This document shows, in pieces, positions 10,148-18,764 of a DNA stretch of 46,101 nucleotides; the stretch's first letter is position 1, and each line of letters starts with the position of its first letter. A model generated the notes under the pieces. It worked only from the letters and a program-made list of their open reading frames with translations, did no database searches and had not been told where the DNA came from. This stretch comes from an uncultured Prochlorococcus sp. (GTDB lineage: Bacteria > Cyanobacteriota > Cyanobacteriia > PCC-6307 > Cyanobiaceae): positions 1-46,101 of the forward strand of contig CACNQT010000006.1 in the NCBI GenBank assembly GCA_902622705.1. The letters are read 5' to 3'. The translations under genes and the position numbers were made by a program.

Positions 10148-10256
10148 AAGTTAAAAAAGATTTCCAGATATTTCAAAGCAAATTTTGATTGCATTGAATT
10201 TTATTCTAACAATTAAAAATATAACATTACGAACCCTCAAAGAGATATTCCTTACA

Positions 10257-10274
10257 TTTACAAATTTTTTCATT
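10257..10274 (+). promoter_or_regulatory. Candidate HLR1-like site upstream of the response-regulator gene
   Basis: The plus strand reads TTTACAAA, two bases, then TTTTCATT. The cyanobacterial HLR1 element bound by RpaB is two copies of (G/T)TTACA(T/A)(T/A) separated by two bases. The first half matches 8 of 8 positions and the second 7 of 8. It lies about 110 bases upstream of the response-regulator ATG, in the gap after mreD. In DNA this AT-rich such matches arise by chance, so this is a candidate only. Confidence 0.22.
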
Positions 10275-10312
10275 AATTTAAGGACATAAATGTTTTTGAA
10301 CAATATTTATTC

Positions 10313-10846
10313 TTAGAGAAATTTTTTGTAGTGCTTGTCTCCCATAAAGAATATAAAGAGCCTCAAAAGTTGGGAGCAAATTAAGGGAGCAAGTAAACCT
10401 GTAAGAAAAACTTCTGCTAGAACATTTTGAGCACTAGGGATAAACATTAAAAAATTATTATCTGAAAAATTATTAAACAAAATCTGTAAAAAATATAAGG
10501 TCCCACATAAAAAACTCCCAAAAGCACAAATTAAACCATACCTAAAATGTCCCAATAACAAATCACTATGCATTTTTATTCTCCCAAACCAAAATCCACA
10601 TAATATCAAACCTGGTATTTGAGTAAAATTACTATCCAGAGTTAAAGAATCTAAAATAAGACCTATAAAAAACCCAAATATTATTCCATTAATTGATCCA
10701 TTTATCATTGACCAAGGTAACAACCAAAATAAAGGCCAATATGGCTGAATACCTAAAAATCCAAGCCAATTTGGGTGCCATAAAAAAATAATTGGGATAA
10801 AAATAAAATTTATTAAAGATAATCTTTTTTTAAAAAATTTATTCAT
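10313..10846 (-). CDS. mreD: Rod-shape membrane protein MreD
   Basis: A 177-residue polytopic membrane protein with about five hydrophobic segments (for example around LSLINFIFIPIIFLW and SINGIIFGFFIGLILDSL). MreD proteins are poorly conserved. The identification rests on the topology, the size, the MreD-like G-x-x-x-D region in FGFFIGLILDSL and the position directly after mreC (6-base gap). MreD works with MreB, MreC, RodA and PBP2 in the elongation complex for side-wall peptidoglycan synthesis. The 165-base gap after it, before the response regulator gene, suggests the mre operon ends here. Confidence 0.82.
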   Translation of the reverse strand: MNKFFKKRLSLINFIFIPIIFLWHPNWLGFLGIQPYWPLFWLLPWSMINGSINGIIFGFFIGLILDSLTLDSNFTQIPGLILCGFWFGRIKMHSDLLLGHFRYGLICAFGSFLCGTLYFLQILFNNFSDNNFLMFIPSAQNVLAEVFLTGLLAPLICSQLLRLFIFFMGDKHYKKFL

Positions 10847-10852
10847 TAAATT

Positions 10853-11593
10853 TTACTTTAAAATTTGAACCCAATCTATTACGTGAGGTTTTGCCAAAAG
10901 CAATACTTTAGCCATTTTTTTTGCCTGAAATGGTTCCCCAACAGATTTAACAATACCAATTGGGATATTTGGAGGTAATAAAGTACTAGCAGGTGAAGAT
11001 GATACAAAATCTCCCACTTTTATATCAGCATCTTTTGAATAAATTATTAAATTAGGATGATCATCTCCTGAACCAACCAGAAGCCCATTAATTTGAATCC
11101 TATCAACCCAGACACCTAATTTACTTTCTGGAGAGGTTAATAATCTTACCGAAGAAGTAAATAAAGAAGTATTTTGTACTCTTCCTAATAATCCACCCGG
11201 GCCAACCACGGTACTACCAATTACTACTCCATCTCTCGAACCTTTATTCAATATTATTTGCCTCCACCAACTACCTGTTTTTCTCGAAATAACTGCAGCT
11301 GAAATATCGTCATTATTTTGTACTTCTTGAAGAGATAAGATTTCCCGCAATCTTATATTATCTTTTTTAAGAAGATCTACCTCTATTAAAGATTCTTGCT
11401 CTACGCTATTAAGAATAATTTCTTTTTGAAATTGACCAGGCCAAAAAGGCTTTGAAAGAAAATAATAAAAATCCTTATAAAGAGATCCCTTTGATATCCT
11501 TACAAAAACTAAAAACAAAAATACTCCAAAAAATATCCAACTATTCTTTTTATGCCACCAACGATTAGTAGAAATTCGTCGGATATCTAACAT
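10853..11593 (-). CDS. mreC: Rod-shape determining protein MreC
   Basis: A bitopic membrane protein that links the MreB filament to the periplasmic cell-wall machinery. The 246 residues show a basic N-terminus with a single membrane helix (about 17-33, SWIFFGVFLFLVFVRI). A short coiled-coil follows around LIEVDLLKKDNIRLREILSL, and then the two-lobed beta-barrel domain with DGVVIGSTVVGPGGLLGRV and VGDFVSSSPAST, all typical of MreC. It starts 4 bases after mreB and ends 6 bases before mreD, so the three genes form one operon. Confidence 0.92.
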   Translation of the reverse strand: MLDIRRISTNRWWHKKNSWIFFGVFLFLVFVRISKGSLYKDFYYFLSKPFWPGQFQKEIILNSVEQESLIEVDLLKKDNIRLREILSLQEVQNNDDISAAVISRKTGSWWRQIILNKGSRDGVVIGSTVVGPGGLLGRVQNTSLFTSSVRLLTSPESKLGVWVDRIQINGLLVGSGDDHPNLIIYSKDADIKVGDFVSSSPASTLLPPNIPIGIVKSVGEPFQAKKMAKVLLLAKPHVIDWVQILK

Positions 11594-11597
11594 ACAA

Positions 11598-12650
11598 TTA
11601 ATCTCTTATCGCGTTTCTTATGAAGTCTGGGGTATCAACAACTCTTTTAAGTTTTTTAAAATCATCCAAAACCTCCCCACAACCATTAACTACACACAGC
11701 AATGGATTTTCTGCTATGTGAGTAAAAATTCCCGTTTCATCGCTCAATAAATCGTTAATACCCCTTACTAAAGCTCCACCCCCTGCGAGCATAATACCCC
11801 TATCAACAATATCTGCAGCAAGTTCAGGGGGGGTTCGCTCTAAAGTTCTTTTTACAGCTTCAACAATTTTGCTAAGTGTATCAGCCATGGCTTCTCTAAT
11901 TTCTCCAGATGTCAAAGTAACTGACCTAGGTAGACCAGATAAAAGATGTAAACCTCTCACCTCTAAAGTAGTTTTATCAAAATCATCATCTGGAAATGCA
12001 GATCCAATTTTGATCTTAATATCTTCTGCGGTTCTTTCTCCAACAACCAAATTGTGCACTTTTTTAAGATAAAGGGCAATTGATTCATTTATTTCGTCAC
12101 CAGCTATTCGAACAGATTCACTTAATACAGTTCCACCCAAACTTAAAACTGCAACCTCAGTAGTACCACCACCAATATCAACAATCATAGTTCCAATTGG
12201 CTCAGTCACTGGTAATGATGCTCCTATTGCTGCTGCAACAGGTTCATCAATTAAGTGAACTTCTCTTGCTCCCGCTAATCCAGCTTCTCTTACCGCTCTT
12301 CGCTCAACACTTGTCACTCCACTAGGAATACCAATAACTATTCTTGGGGCTACAATACCCTTGCCTTCGTTACATTTTTGAATAAATGTTTTTATCATTT
12401 GCTCAGCCGCATCAAAATCTGCAATAACTCCGTCTCTAAGTGGTCTTACAGCTCTTATATTGCCTGGCGTTCTTCCAAGCATTAACTTTGCTTCTTTACC
12501 AACAGCCAATGGTATGCCTTCTTCTAAATCCATAGCTACCACAGAAGGCTCTTGTAAAACAACTCCCTTGCCTGATACGTGTATGAGAGTATTAGCTGTT
12601 CCTAAATCTATGCCAATGTCTCTAGAAAATTTAAATCTGTTAAAAATCAC
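11598..12650 (-). CDS. mreB: Rod-shape determining protein MreB (bacterial actin)
   Basis: Actin-like ATPase whose filaments guide cell-wall synthesis. The phosphate 1 motif [15 protein letters not shown] is near the N-terminus. The phosphate 2 region [13 protein letters not shown] and the adenosine-binding motif [10 protein letters not shown] are also present. I chose the GTG at 12650 (giving [13 protein letters not shown], 350 residues), because it matches the usual MreB N-terminus and length. The same frame stays open upstream to an ATG at 12731, but the extra 27 residues ([13 protein letters not shown] and onward) resemble translated promoter DNA. The gene heads the mreBCD operon and diverges from ssb. 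Confidence 0.95.
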   Translation of the reverse strand: MIFNRFKFSRDIGIDLGTANTLIHVSGKGVVLQEPSVVAMDLEEGIPLAVGKEAKLMLGRTPGNIRAVRPLRDGVIADFDAAEQMIKTFIQKCNEGKGIVAPRIVIGIPSGVTSVERRAVREAGLAGAREVHLIDEPVAAAIGASLPVTEPIGTMIVDIGGGTTEVAVLSLGGTVLSESVRIAGDEINESIALYLKKVHNLVVGERTAEDIKIKIGSAFPDDDFDKTTLEVRGLHLLSGLPRSVTLTSGEIREAMADTLSKIVEAVKRTLERTPPELAADIVDRGIMLAGGGALVRGINDLLSDETGIFTHIAENPLLCVVNGCGEVLDDFKKLKRVVDTPDFIRNAIRD

Positions 12651-12785
12651 AATGAGAATTCTTTTTTTATAAATAATATATCTATTTTTTATTAACCTCT
12701 CACAATTCTCTCGTTTAGTTATGAATAGCACGCAAAACTTTGAGCATAACCCAGAAATATGAGTAGTATTAAAAAAAAAATAATT

Positions 12786-13157
12786 ATGGAAATTAACACA
12801 ATTAACCTAGTTGGCAGAGCAGGCAGAGAACCAGATGTCAGATATTTTGAATCTGGTAGTTTAGTAGCCAATTTCACTCTTGCAGTGAACAGAAGAAGCA
12901 GAGATGAAGAGCCAGACTGGTTTAACTTAGAAATTTGGGGCAAACAAGCCCAAATAGCAGCAGATTACGTTAAAAAAGGGTCTTTAATTGGAATTACAGG
13001 AAGCTTTAAGATTGATAGTTGGAAAGATAAAAACACTGGAGAAGATAGATACAAACCAGTCGTTAGGGTAGATAGATTAAACTTACTAAGTTCCCGAAAA
13101 GAATCTGAAAATAACCAATATTCTAACAATAGTAACTCTGGTGAAATTCCTTTCTAA
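12786..13157 (+). CDS. ssb: Single-stranded DNA-binding protein (SSB)
   Basis: OB-fold protein that coats single-stranded DNA in replication, recombination and repair. The start [20 protein letters not shown] is the classic SSB N-terminus, so I use the ATG at 12786 (123 residues). An in-frame ATG at 12759 would add nine residues encoded over a run of ten A bases, which is unlikely. The core has [12 protein letters not shown] and [14 protein letters not shown]. The tail is short and ends in GEIPF, a version of the acidic DDIPF tip that recruits partner proteins, but with little acidic charge around it. ssb diverges from mreB and converges on the DedA gene with a 3-base gap. Confidence 0.93.
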   Translation: MEINTINLVGRAGREPDVRYFESGSLVANFTLAVNRRSRDEEPDWFNLEIWGKQAQIAADYVKKGSLIGITGSFKIDSWKDKNTGEDRYKPVVRVDRLNLLSSRKESENNQYSNNSNSGEIPF

Positions 13158-13160
13158 GAT

Positions 13161-13811
13161 CTATTTTTTGAAAACTTTAAAGAATATTTTTGTTACAAAA
13201 TATAAGAAAATCAAAATTAAAATTGGCTTCACAACATATTTGATTTGATCTAAATAAGTCTCTATGGTTTGATAATTTTCACCAAACAAATAGCCTCCAT
13301 AAGTAAGAAGAGCAACCCATATAAAGCTACCAAATGTGGTCCAAACCAAAAATTTCCCTAAAGGCATAAGTTCTATACCAGCTGGAACGGATATTAAAGT
13401 TCTTATACCTGGTACTAATCTTCCCCAAAAAACTAAAGAAACGCCATATTTCTCAAACCACTTTTTACTTTTAATTAAGTCATCAGAAGAAATTCCTAAA
13501 TATCTTCCTTTTTTATCTAAAAAATTTGAAAGTCTTTTTTGATTTACTAATCTGCCTAAGTAATACCAAGGCAATGCTCCGAGTATCGTTCCAAATAAAC
13601 CCCAAAAAACTAAAATATAGAAATTTAATTTTTGTTGATATACAAAAAAACCCCCCAAGGGCATTATTATTTCTGATGGGATTGGGGGAATTATATTTTC
13701 TAAAAACATAGCCAAACATATAATAAGGTATGCAATTGTTGAATTCTTTTCAACCGCCAAACTAATATAGTCAGGAATTGAAGTAAGAATATTTACAAAA
13801 ATTAAATTCAA
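13161..13811 (-). CDS. DedA-family membrane protein
   Basis: A 216-residue integral membrane protein of the DedA/SNARE-associated family, which includes undecaprenyl-phosphate and phospholipid flippases. The conserved motif blocks are FLENIIPPIPSEIIMPLGGF near residue 36, LGALPWYYLGR, and FWGRLVPGIRTLISVPAG, which carries the arginines thought to matter for transport. About four to five hydrophobic segments are visible. It begins 2 bases after the ahcY stop, so it is probably co-transcribed with ahcY. No functional link between the two is known to me. The precise substrate cannot be assigned. Confidence 0.9.
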   Translation of the reverse strand: MNLIFVNILTSIPDYISLAVEKNSTIAYLIICLAMFLENIIPPIPSEIIMPLGGFFVYQQKLNFYILVFWGLFGTILGALPWYYLGRLVNQKRLSNFLDKKGRYLGISSDDLIKSKKWFEKYGVSLVFWGRLVPGIRTLISVPAGIELMPLGKFLVWTTFGSFIWVALLTYGGYLFGENYQTIETYLDQIKYVVKPILILIFLYFVTKIFFKVFKK

Positions 13812-13813
13812 AC

Positions 13814-15232
13814 TTAATATCTATAAAGTTGTGACTTATAAGGTCCTTCAATTGAAACATTTATGTAATCGGCTTGTTCTTTAGTTAATTTTGTTAATTT
13901 TGCACCAATTTTATCTAGATGTAATCTAGCTACCATTTCATCTAAATGTTTTGGTAAAACGTAAACCTCTTTAGAATATTGCTCTGACTTATTGAAAAGT
14001 TCAATTTGAGCTAATACTTGATTGGTAAAAGAATTACTCATAACAAAACTTGGATGTCCAGTGGCACAGCCTAAGTTAACTAATCTACCTTCAGCTAAAA
14101 GGATTATTTTATTGCCACTTGGTAAAGTTATGTGATCCACCTGGGGCTTAATATTTTCCCATGGATAGTCTTTCAATGAAGCCACATCAATTTCATTATC
14201 GAAATGGCCTATGTTGCAAACTATGGCCTCATCTTTCATCTTCAAAAGATTTTCGTTTGTTATTACCTGATAGTTCCCAGTTGCTGTAACAAATATATCT
14301 ATATCTTCCACAACATCGTCTAATGTAACAACGCTAAAACCTTCCATTGCCGCTTGGAGAGCGCAAATTGGATCAACCTCAGCAACTTTTACAATTGCAC
14401 CAAGTCCTCTTAAAGACTGGGCTGAACCTTTGCCTACATCTCCAAAACCCATTACTAAAGCGACCTTCCCAGCAATCATCACATCAGTGGCCCGCTTTAT
14501 GCTGTCAACTAGAGATTCTCGGCAGCCATATAAATTATCAAATTTGCTCTTAGTTACTGAATCATTAACGTTGATAGCAGGAAAAGGTAAAGCATTTTGC
14601 TTTTGAAGTTGATAAAGTCTTGCAACTCCCGTTGTAGTTTCTTCAGTGACACCAATGATATTACTCTTAATTCTGGAATAGAAATCACTATCATTTTCCA
14701 ACTTAGACTTAATAGAATTGAATAAAGCAATTTCTTCTTCATTACCAGGATTATCTAAAACAGATAAATCTTTTTCTGCTTTACTACCGAGTATCAATAA
14801 GCCAGTTGCATCTCCCCCATCATCAAGAATCATATTTGGAGAATCTAAACCCCAGTCAAGAATGTAATGGGTATATTGCCAATATTCATCGAGAGTCTCA
14901 CCTTTTTTTGCATATACAGAAATTCCTTGTTCTGCGATAGCAGCAGCCGCATGGTCTTGAGTTGAAAAGATATTGCATGAAGCCCACTTTACTTCTGCAC
15001 CAAGATCAACAAGAGTTTCTATTAAAACGGCTGTCTGAATTGTCATATGAAGACTTCCAGCTATTTTTGCACCTTTAAGTGGCTTTTCAGATTGATATTT
15101 ATCTCTAAGTGCCATTAATCCAGGCATTTCTGTTTCGGCAATTTTAATTTCTTTATGACCAAAATCTGATAGAGAGATATCAGCAATTATGTAATTAGGT
15201 ATAGAAGTTTTGACTGAATCTGCGATAACCAT
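13814..15232 (-). CDS. ahcY: S-adenosylhomocysteine hydrolase (AhcY)
   Basis: NAD-dependent enzyme that splits S-adenosylhomocysteine into adenosine and homocysteine, clearing the inhibitory product of methylation reactions. Signatures are [30 protein letters not shown], the NAD-binding [15 protein letters not shown] and the C-terminal [19 protein letters not shown]. The start [15 protein letters not shown] at 15232 gives 472 residues, the bacterial norm. The frame stays open for 55 more codons upstream, but those run antisense through the start of tsaE and look unlike any family N-terminus. It leads a two-gene unit with the DedA protein and diverges from tsaE. Confidence 0.97.
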   Translation of the reverse strand: MVIADSVKTSIPNYIIADISLSDFGHKEIKIAETEMPGLMALRDKYQSEKPLKGAKIAGSLHMTIQTAVLIETLVDLGAEVKWASCNIFSTQDHAAAAIAEQGISVYAKKGETLDEYWQYTHYILDWGLDSPNMILDDGGDATGLLILGSKAEKDLSVLDNPGNEEEIALFNSIKSKLENDSDFYSRIKSNIIGVTEETTTGVARLYQLQKQNALPFPAINVNDSVTKSKFDNLYGCRESLVDSIKRATDVMIAGKVALVMGFGDVGKGSAQSLRGLGAIVKVAEVDPICALQAAMEGFSVVTLDDVVEDIDIFVTATGNYQVITNENLLKMKDEAIVCNIGHFDNEIDVASLKDYPWENIKPQVDHITLPSGNKIILLAEGRLVNLGCATGHPSFVMSNSFTNQVLAQIELFNKSEQYSKEVYVLPKHLDEMVARLHLDKIGAKLTKLTKEQADYINVSIEGPYKSQLYRY

Positions 15233-15270
15233 ATCTTGTAAATACTTTTCTATTAAACTATAGATGATTA

Positions 15271-15720
15271 TTGTGTAATTTTGTGTTTGTTGAGAATTTA
15301 AAAGAGACTTTAAATTTAGGAAAAAAACTCTCACACAAATTAAATCCCCAATCAATTGTTTTATTACAGGGTCCAATTGGGGCTGGAAAAACTTCATTTG
15401 TTCAAGGGATTGCTAACGGCTTATCAATCTCTGAAGACATTACAAGCCCTACGTTCGCTTTATCGCATCACTATAACTCCGGAAAAATTCCACTAATTCA
15501 CCTTGATTTATACAGGTTAGAAAATGTTTCTTCAGCAAAAGAAGTTTTTTTTACAGAAGAAGAAGAAGCAATACAAAAACAAGCCATTTTAGTAATTGAA
15601 TGGCCAGAATTAATAGAACCAGTTATTGATAATTTCTGGAAAATAGAAATTAGTTACGCAAAAAATTATGGAAGAAACTACGAAATAAGAGATCCCAAGA
15701 ATTTATTAACTTTCTCATAA
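15271..15720 (+). CDS. tsaE: tRNA N6-threonylcarbamoyladenosine biosynthesis ATPase TsaE
   Basis: Small P-loop protein that works with TsaB and TsaD to make t6A37 on ANN-decoding tRNAs. Walker A is [10 protein letters not shown] at about residues 34-43, followed by the family motif [12 protein letters not shown] and the HLDLYRL block. IEWPE near residue 113 is the usual TsaE motif. The 149 residues match the family. No ATG fits: translation probably starts at TTG 15271 or GTG 15283, the second losing four residues. The 3' end overlaps the end of the convergent sugar-kinase gene by 43 bases, so both strands code there. Confidence 0.92.
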   Translation: MCNFVFVENLKETLNLGKKLSHKLNPQSIVLLQGPIGAGKTSFVQGIANGLSISEDITSPTFALSHHYNSGKIPLIHLDLYRLENVSSAKEVFFTEEEEAIQKQAILVIEWPELIEPVIDNFWKIEISYAKNYGRNYEIRDPKNLLTFS

Positions 15721-16676
15721 TATGGTTGTTGCTCGATGGCCCCTTCACCAAGGCAAGTCAACAATCCACACACACCTGAGAACTTAATACAATCTTCTAT
15801 CTCTATTTTATTTAAAGGATAGCCAGAAGAAATTAATTTTGAAATAAACCCAGCTAGAAAAGCATCGCCTGCGCCAGTTGTATCAACAATTTTTTGTGAA
15901 GTTGGAGTTTCGGTAATTCCCTGCAATTCATTGATGTACCATGAAACGGGATTTTCTCCATCAGTTATTATTACATCTGGTCTATTAGACAATTGTTGAG
16001 ATATTAGAGAGGGATTTTCATTCTTAAAAAACAAAGTTGCTTCTTCCTTAGCAAGTTTTAAAACATTCGCATGATTTAAAAATTTCTTGATTAAATTAAT
16101 TCTCGCGACTTTACTAATTTCTGATGAAAAACTTGAATGATCCCAAAAGACCTCTCTCCAATTCAAATCAATAACTATTTTAACTTCAAATTTTTTAGCT
16201 TGTTCAAGAAGAAAAAAAATAGTCTCTGCTGATATCGGAGATGATAATAAGATCGTTCCTGTTACCAAATATTTTGTTTCTAGAAAAGATTTCTCCAAAT
16301 TTAAAATTTCTTTTTCGATTAATTTCTTACTAATAACTTCGTCTGCAAAGCATGAATGAGAACTTTGCTCAAAGCCTGAAAAAAAACGATCTCCAAACTG
16401 ATCTCTATCTACATTAACCACGCGAGTAGATGAATCATTATCTAATTGCAAGAAATCTAAATTAACGTCCAATTCATTAAATTGCGCAATAAATTTTTCT
16501 CCATAATCATCACTACCCAAACTCCCTATAAATGTTGAATCTATTTTTAATTTTCTTAAAGCACAAGCAACATTAGCCGGGGCACCACCCAAAAAATCTG
16601 TAAATCCCTGATTTGACTTATTTCTGATTCTGTCTATTAAAGCCTCTCCAATACATATGACCTTTTTCTTTTTCAT
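15678..16676 (-). CDS. PfkB-family carbohydrate kinase (fructokinase-like)
   Basis: Ribokinase-fold sugar kinase of 332 residues. N-terminal signature: CIGEALIDRI followed by FLGGAPANVACALRKL, the sugar-binding GG-x-x-x-N region. C-terminal signature: DTTGAGDAFLAGF, containing the catalytic Asp and the anion hole. The early GEALID motif and the GGAPAN region are typical of fructokinases, so fructose is the likeliest substrate, possibly from sucrose breakdown. That assignment is by family resemblance. The gene converges on tsaE with a 43-base overlap and diverges from the alpha/beta hydrolase gene with an 84-base gap. Confidence 0.88.
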   Translation of the reverse strand: MKKKKVICIGEALIDRIRNKSNQGFTDFLGGAPANVACALRKLKIDSTFIGSLGSDDYGEKFIAQFNELDVNLDFLQLDNDSSTRVVNVDRDQFGDRFFSGFEQSSHSCFADEVISKKLIEKEILNLEKSFLETKYLVTGTILLSSPISAETIFFLLEQAKKFEVKIVIDLNWREVFWDHSSFSSEISKVARINLIKKFLNHANVLKLAKEEATLFFKNENPSLISQQLSNRPDVIITDGENPVSWYINELQGITETPTSQKIVDTTGAGDAFLAGFISKLISSGYPLNKIEIEDCIKFSGVCGLLTCLGEGAIEQQPYYEKVNKFLGSLIS

Positions 16677-16760
16677 AAAATGAAGCTTTTTCTTAACTAA
16701 GCATAATTTATTAAAAACGAATAATTTTTTTTTGAATTAAAGTTTAATTAAAGAGTATCG

Positions 16761-17678
16761 ATGATGACTTTAAATAAATCTGAAACTTGGAAATGGGAAA
16801 ATTGGGAAATTTCTTGGTCCTTATCAAAGGAATCTACTTCTGAAAAAAATATTAAAATTTTATTAGTGCATGGATTTGGAGCATCAAAAAACCACTGGAG
16901 ACATAATCAAGATTTTCTTGGTAAGTTCTCTGAATGCTACGCAATAGACTTATTAGGATTTGGAAGAAGCAGTCAGCCCAGTGCTTTATTAAATTACGAA
17001 CCTGATAAAGAAAACTCAATTAAATATTCATTTGACTTATGGGGTAATCAAATATCAACATTTTGCACAGAGGTTATAAAATCTCCTGTTTACTTAATAG
17101 GAAATTCAATTGGTGGTGTTATTGCATTAAAAGCTGCTGAAACCCTCAAAGATAATTGCAAAGGTGTCATTCTCATTGATTGCGCTCAAAGAACTATGGA
17201 TGATAAACGATTAAAAAAAAGTGATGTTTTAATGAATTTACTTAGGCCGTTATTAAAAACAATAGTGAGACAAAGAATTATTAGTAATACACTTTTTACA
17301 AGGGCTGCTAATCCTAAAGTTATAAAGAAAATACTGGAACAAGCTTATCCCTCAGGAAAAAATATCGATGAAGAGTTAATTGAAATATTATACAAACCCT
17401 CTAAAAGAAAAAACTCTAAAGAAGCGTTTCGTGGCTTTATTAACTTATTTGATGACTATCTTGCTACAGATCTTTTCGATAAAGTTGATATTCCCATCCA
17501 ATTAATCTGGGGAGAAAAAGATCCTTGGGAATCCTTAAGTGAAGCAAAAGATTGGAAGAAAAAGTTTAGTAATATAAAAAGACTTGATGTTATTCAGGGT
17601 GCTGGACATTGTCCTCATGATGAAGAACCTGAGAAAACAAATAACTTTATTTGCGAATTTATTCAGGAAACAAAATAG
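16761..17678 (+). CDS. Alpha/beta-fold hydrolase
   Basis: A 305-residue hydrolase with the oxyanion motif LVHGFGASKNHWR near the N-terminus. The nucleophile elbow is GNSIGG (Ser near residue 116), the acid-containing loop is LIWGEKDPWES and the catalytic His lies in GAGHCPHDEEPE near the C-terminus. A helical cap region sits in between. The full triad appears intact, so it should be an active esterase, lipase or similar enzyme, but the substrate cannot be read from sequence. The start is ATGATG, so the first Met may be 16761 or 16764. The last 16 bases overlap the end of the convergent sigma-factor gene. Confidence 0.87.
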   Translation: MMTLNKSETWKWENWEISWSLSKESTSEKNIKILLVHGFGASKNHWRHNQDFLGKFSECYAIDLLGFGRSSQPSALLNYEPDKENSIKYSFDLWGNQISTFCTEVIKSPVYLIGNSIGGVIALKAAETLKDNCKGVILIDCAQRTMDDKRLKKSDVLMNLLRPLLKTIVRQRIISNTLFTRAANPKVIKKILEQAYPSGKNIDEELIEILYKPSKRKNSKEAFRGFINLFDDYLATDLFDKVDIPIQLIWGEKDPWESLSEAKDWKKKFSNIKRLDVIQGAGHCPHDEEPEKTNNFICEFIQETK

Positions 17679-18664
17679 GCTTCTACGTTATCACTAAGTC
17701 TCCTCAAACCTCTTAATCCGTCCCGTTCTAGGTTTCTTACTCGATCCCTACTAATTCCGAGTACTCTCCCGATCCCTGTAAGAGACATTGGCTCATCACC
17801 GTCCATTCCATACCTCATTCTTAAAACTCTACACTGCAAATCAGGTAATTGATGCAAAAGAGAATGAAGATCACCTCTCATACAATCCATCTCAATTTGT
17901 TCATCAGGTAAATCCTCACCACCTGCTAATAAATCTAATAAAACAGTATCTTCACCATCTCCAACTTTTGTTTCAAGACTAACTGGTTGTCCTGCTTTGC
18001 ACATCAAATCTTTAACATCTTCTTCAGGAAGCTCTACGTATTTTGCAAGTTCGCTTACTGTTGGGGTTCTTGACATTTCTTGACTCAACTCTCTTTGACC
18101 TTTTTTTAACTTATTTAGCATTTCGGTTATATGTATAGGTAGTCTTATAGCTCTACTTTTTTCAGCTATCGCTCTGGTAATACCTTGTCTGATCCACCAA
18201 TATGCATATGTTGAAAATTTATAACCTCTTGCTGGATCAAATTTTTCTACTCCCCTAACTAAACCTATCGTTCCTTCCTGAATTAGATCTAATAATTCCA
18301 TATTTCTTTTAGTATATTTTTTTGCAACACTTACAACTAATCTCAAGTTTGCTGCAACCATTCTCTCTTTAGCGCGCTGTCCAGCTCTCAATCTTCTTTT
18401 TATTATTGAAATAGATAAATTCAATTTGCTTGATAATTCCTCAACAGTTGGCTTTTCACCGGTTAATTCAATTATCTCTAATTCTGCTCTCTCAACTTGC
18501 ATATATTCTTGTACCTGCCTGCCAAGTGTTATTTCTTGCTCATGAGAAAGTAAAGGTACTCTTCCTATATCCCTCAAATATGATCGAACTAAATCAACAT
18601 CATTACTAATTTTTAAACTTGCGATAGAAGCTAATTTATTCTCACCTATTGTTTCAGTAGACAT
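17663..18664 (-). CDS. RNA polymerase sigma factor, sigma-70 group 2
   Basis: Alternative sigma factor related to the housekeeping sigma, directing RNA polymerase to promoter subsets, in cyanobacteria often linked to light, nutrient or circadian changes. Region 1.2 is DLVRSYLRDIGRVPLLSHEQE. Region 2 is DLIQEGTIGLVRGVEKFDP and YAYWWIRQGITRAI. Region 4.2 is LGISRDRVRNLERDGLRGLRRL. I chose the ATG at 18664 (333 residues, MSTETIGENK). An upstream ATG at 18697 would add 11 residues of unlikely sequence overlapping a small palindrome (18677-18691, TTGTTT-TGT-AAACAA). The size and the short N-terminus separate it from the principal sigma factor. Confidence 0.93.
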   Translation of the reverse strand: MSTETIGENKLASIASLKISNDVDLVRSYLRDIGRVPLLSHEQEITLGRQVQEYMQVERAELEIIELTGEKPTVEELSSKLNLSISIIKRRLRAGQRAKERMVAANLRLVVSVAKKYTKRNMELLDLIQEGTIGLVRGVEKFDPARGYKFSTYAYWWIRQGITRAIAEKSRAIRLPIHITEMLNKLKKGQRELSQEMSRTPTVSELAKYVELPEEDVKDLMCKAGQPVSLETKVGDGEDTVLLDLLAGGEDLPDEQIEMDCMRGDLHSLLHQLPDLQCRVLRMRYGMDGDEPMSLTGIGRVLGISRDRVRNLERDGLRGLRRLSDNVEAYFVS

Positions 18665-18764
18665 GAAAATTGAATGTTGTTTTGTAAACAATACCATTAA
18701 GAAATGTAAAGTTAAACAAAAAAATCCACAAATTTACAAAAATGAGAATAAATACCTAGTGGAT

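Noticed and set aside
15233-15397. N-terminal extension of ahcY to a 527-residue protein
   Set aside because: The added 55 residues run antisense through the start of tsaE and do not resemble any SAH hydrolase N-terminus; [10 protein letters not shown] at 15232 fits the family length.
16735-16749. AATTAAA-G-TTTAATT palindrome upstream of the alpha/beta hydrolase
   Set aside because: It is 7+1+7 but all A/T in the arms, so chance occurrence is likely; not claimed as an operator.
18733-18740. Single HLR1-type half-site TTTACAAA upstream of the sigma factor gene
   Set aside because: No second half lies at the required two-base spacing on either side.
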